Notes under the pieces: model-generated | Told to the model about the DNA's origin: nothing | Database searches by the model: none | Seen by the model: the letters and a program-made list of their open reading frames with translations, nothing else | Program-made: the position numbers and the translations under genes | Shown: positions 6,551-7,265 of the stretch, piece after piece | How the letters are laid out: the number at the start of each line of letters is the position of its first letter | Numbering within the stretch: the first letter of the stretch is position 1 | NCBI GenBank assembly: GCA_023818745.1 | Contig: JAMWBY010000066.1 | Span: 1-7,265, forward strand | Direction of reading: 5' to 3' | Length of the DNA: 7,265 nt | From: Candidatus Omnitrophota bacterium | Lineage (GTDB): Bacteria; Ratteibacteria; UBA8468; B48-G9; JAFGKM01

Positions 6551-7004
6551 ATGTTTCTTCTCTTTGTAATTTAACATTTGTTTCTTTAAGAATTTTTCTT
6601 ATTGTTTCATGACTTATCTTATCAATAATTCCTTTTTCTTCAAGATAATCTTTAAGTTTATGAAGTGTCCACCATGAAAAGAACAATCCAAGTTTCCTTG
6701 GTGGTATATGTGCAATTTCAAATATTTTTTTCTTTAATCCTTCTGTAATTTTTTTTCTTTTACCTGTTTTAGGTGAATTCAAAATTGCTTCAATTCCGTT
6801 CTTATTATATCTATGAATCCATTTCCTTAAATGATTAGGGTGTAAATTTACAATTTTAGTTATTTCACTTACCCTATATTTATGAATACCTGAAAGAATT
6901 ATTGCTTGGACTCTTTTTTTTAAATGCTCTTCCCCATTTTTAAGTATTTCAAATAAAGCTTTTTTATCACTATCTTTAATATTTGCAAATAAATGTTTAG
7001 CCAT
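6549..7004 (-). CDS. Stand-alone helix-turn-helix protein related to the N-terminal half of IS630-type transposases
   Basis: The 151 residues look like the tandem DNA-binding region of IS630/Tc1-mariner transposases. Residues about 26-75 form the first helix-turn-helix (KKRVQAIILSG, then VSEITKIVNLHPNHLRKWIHRY). A basic linker follows, SPKTGKRKKIT at 77-87, a typical inter-domain segment of this family. Residues about 88-146 form the second, winged helix (WWTLHKLKDYLEEKG, then SHETIRKILKETNV). Full IS630 transposases have about 340 residues, with the DDE catalytic domain coming next. Here the frame ends in TAA right after the DNA-binding part and the radical SAM gene begins 11 bp later. No DDE remnant is seen in that gap. 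The frame is intact, has a consensus promoter and a GGGGG ribosome-site candidate (7013-7009), so it is more likely a domesticated regulator than debris. Possible roles are autorepressor or activator of the operon. A truncated insertion sequence cannot be excluded. Confidence 0.85.
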   Translation of the reverse strand: MAKHLFANIKDSDKKALFEILKNGEEHLKKRVQAIILSGIHKYRVSEITKIVNLHPNHLRKWIHRYNKNGIEAILNSPKTGKRKKITEGLKKKIFEIAHIPPRKLGLFFSWWTLHKLKDYLEEKGIIDKISHETIRKILKETNVKLQREET

Positions 7005-7008
7005 TTAA

Positions 7009-7046
7009 CCCCCATTTTTGAAATTATTATACCCATTTTTTTGAAA
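7009..7046 (-). repeat. Direct repeat overlapping the HTH-operon promoter (operator candidate)
   Basis: On the minus strand TTTCAAAAAAATGGG (7046-7032) and TTTCAAAAATGGGGG (7023-7009) share the core TTTCAAAAA and a TGGG end. They start 23 bp apart, about two helical turns. The first copy fills most of the -35/-10 spacer. The second covers the transcript start and the ribosome binding site. Bound protein would block transcription. That the HTH protein binds here is inference. Confidence 0.5.
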
Positions 7047-7053
7047 ATGTCAA
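7026..7053 (-). promoter_or_regulatory. Consensus sigma-70 promoter of the HTH-radical SAM operon
   Basis: On the minus strand TTGACA (7053-7048) and TATAAT (7031-7026) are both perfect consensus boxes, with a 16-nt spacer. Transcription should start near 7019, leaving about 15 nt before the ATG at 7004. It is the strongest promoter by sequence in the window. Such a promoter in front of a DNA-binding protein suggests it is normally repressed. Confidence 0.85.
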
Positions 7054-7265
7054 GTAATCATACAAATCAGGTATCTTGGCAACACTTTATCATTTTTTCA
7101 AATTTATTTTTACACATACTTTTATTTTGCCAAGTTTCTGTTTTTCACATAGAAACTCTATAAGGTGTAAACAAAAATGATACATAAAAGGTGGGCTAAT
7201 TTATTCAATTTGTTGTTTTTTTGACTTTCTTTATTTATCCCTGTAGAAACTTATTGACTTGTCAC
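7054..7265. other. Non-coding region rich in short inverted and direct repeats
   Basis: No credible gene is seen on either strand up to the window edge. Several short repeats are present. CTTGGCAA at 7075-7082 is inverted at 7127-7134. TATCATTTTT at 7088-7097 is inverted at 7173-7182. AGTTTCT at 7133-7139 is inverted at 7151-7157 (7-bp stem, 11-nt loop), and AGAAACT recurs at 7245-7251. CACATA occurs at 7113-7118 and 7146-7151, with a related TACATA at 7181-7186. Such clustering may mark regulatory sites or a decayed transposon end. The identity is unknown. Confidence 0.5.

Noticed and set aside
6538..6560. Programmed frameshift from the HTH gene into a DDE transposase half, as in some insertion sequences
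   Set aside because: The next gene is a radical SAM enzyme with its own ideal ribosome site. No DDE-like frame follows on this strand.
7090..7185. Minus-strand 31-codon frame with three Cys, considered as a precursor peptide for the SPASM enzyme
   Set aside because: It has no Shine-Dalgarno (the bases before it are ACCTTTT), no leader or core repeat pattern, and it overlaps the inverted-repeat cluster.
7075..7265. CRISPR array or leader
   Set aside because: Repeats are 6-10 bp, of mixed orientation and uneven spacing; there is no unit of CRISPR length.

Overview
The window is strongly AT-rich bacterial DNA with AGA/AGG arginine and ATA isoleucine codons dominating. It holds six protein genes packed tightly on both strands. 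RNase Y excludes archaea and makes a bacterium certain. A secreted lipoprotein with a DUF3108-type domain suggests, but does not prove, a diderm cell. The overall style resembles uncultured candidate-phylum or thermophile-like bacteria (Omnitrophota and relatives are my guess); no lineage marker settles this.

Left part (1-1020): a lipoprotein gene on the minus strand runs off the left edge. It is divergent from serA. The 114 bp between the two start codons carry back-to-back sigma-70 type promoters whose -35 boxes are only 8 bp apart. The serA promoter is built on a 17-bp tandem repeat.

Middle (1034-4985, plus strand): serA (long-form D-3-phosphoglycerate dehydrogenase), rny (membrane-anchored RNase Y) and an endonuclease V gene (nfi) probably form one transcription unit. 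No terminator or good promoter is visible in the 134-bp serA-rny gap. That gap instead contains an 11-bp perfect hairpin that buries the rny Shine-Dalgarno sequence, directly preceded by the stop codon of a possible 31-codon leader ORF. rny and nfi overlap by 4 nt (ATGA). The endonuclease V has Asn where the third metal-binding Asp of the family is expected.

Right part (5002-7265, minus strand): a two-gene operon converges on nfi with a 16-bp gap. The promoter-proximal gene encodes a 151-residue DNA-binding protein. It looks like the N-terminal helix-turn-helix half of an IS630-type transposase with no DDE catalytic half. The second gene encodes a 511-residue radical SAM/SPASM enzyme of the AhbD/NirJ/PqqE-like type with a long N-terminal extension. 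Its Shine-Dalgarno sequence overlaps the stop codon of the first gene. The operon has a consensus promoter (TTGACA-16-TATAAT) flanked by a direct repeat that could be an autoregulatory operator. The region behind it, to the right edge, is non-coding and full of short inverted and direct repeats.

The first three plus-strand genes are housekeeping: serine synthesis, RNA decay and DNA repair. The most likely undescribed unit is the transposase-derived regulator paired with the SPASM enzyme. The hairpin in front of rny is the clearest new regulatory candidate.
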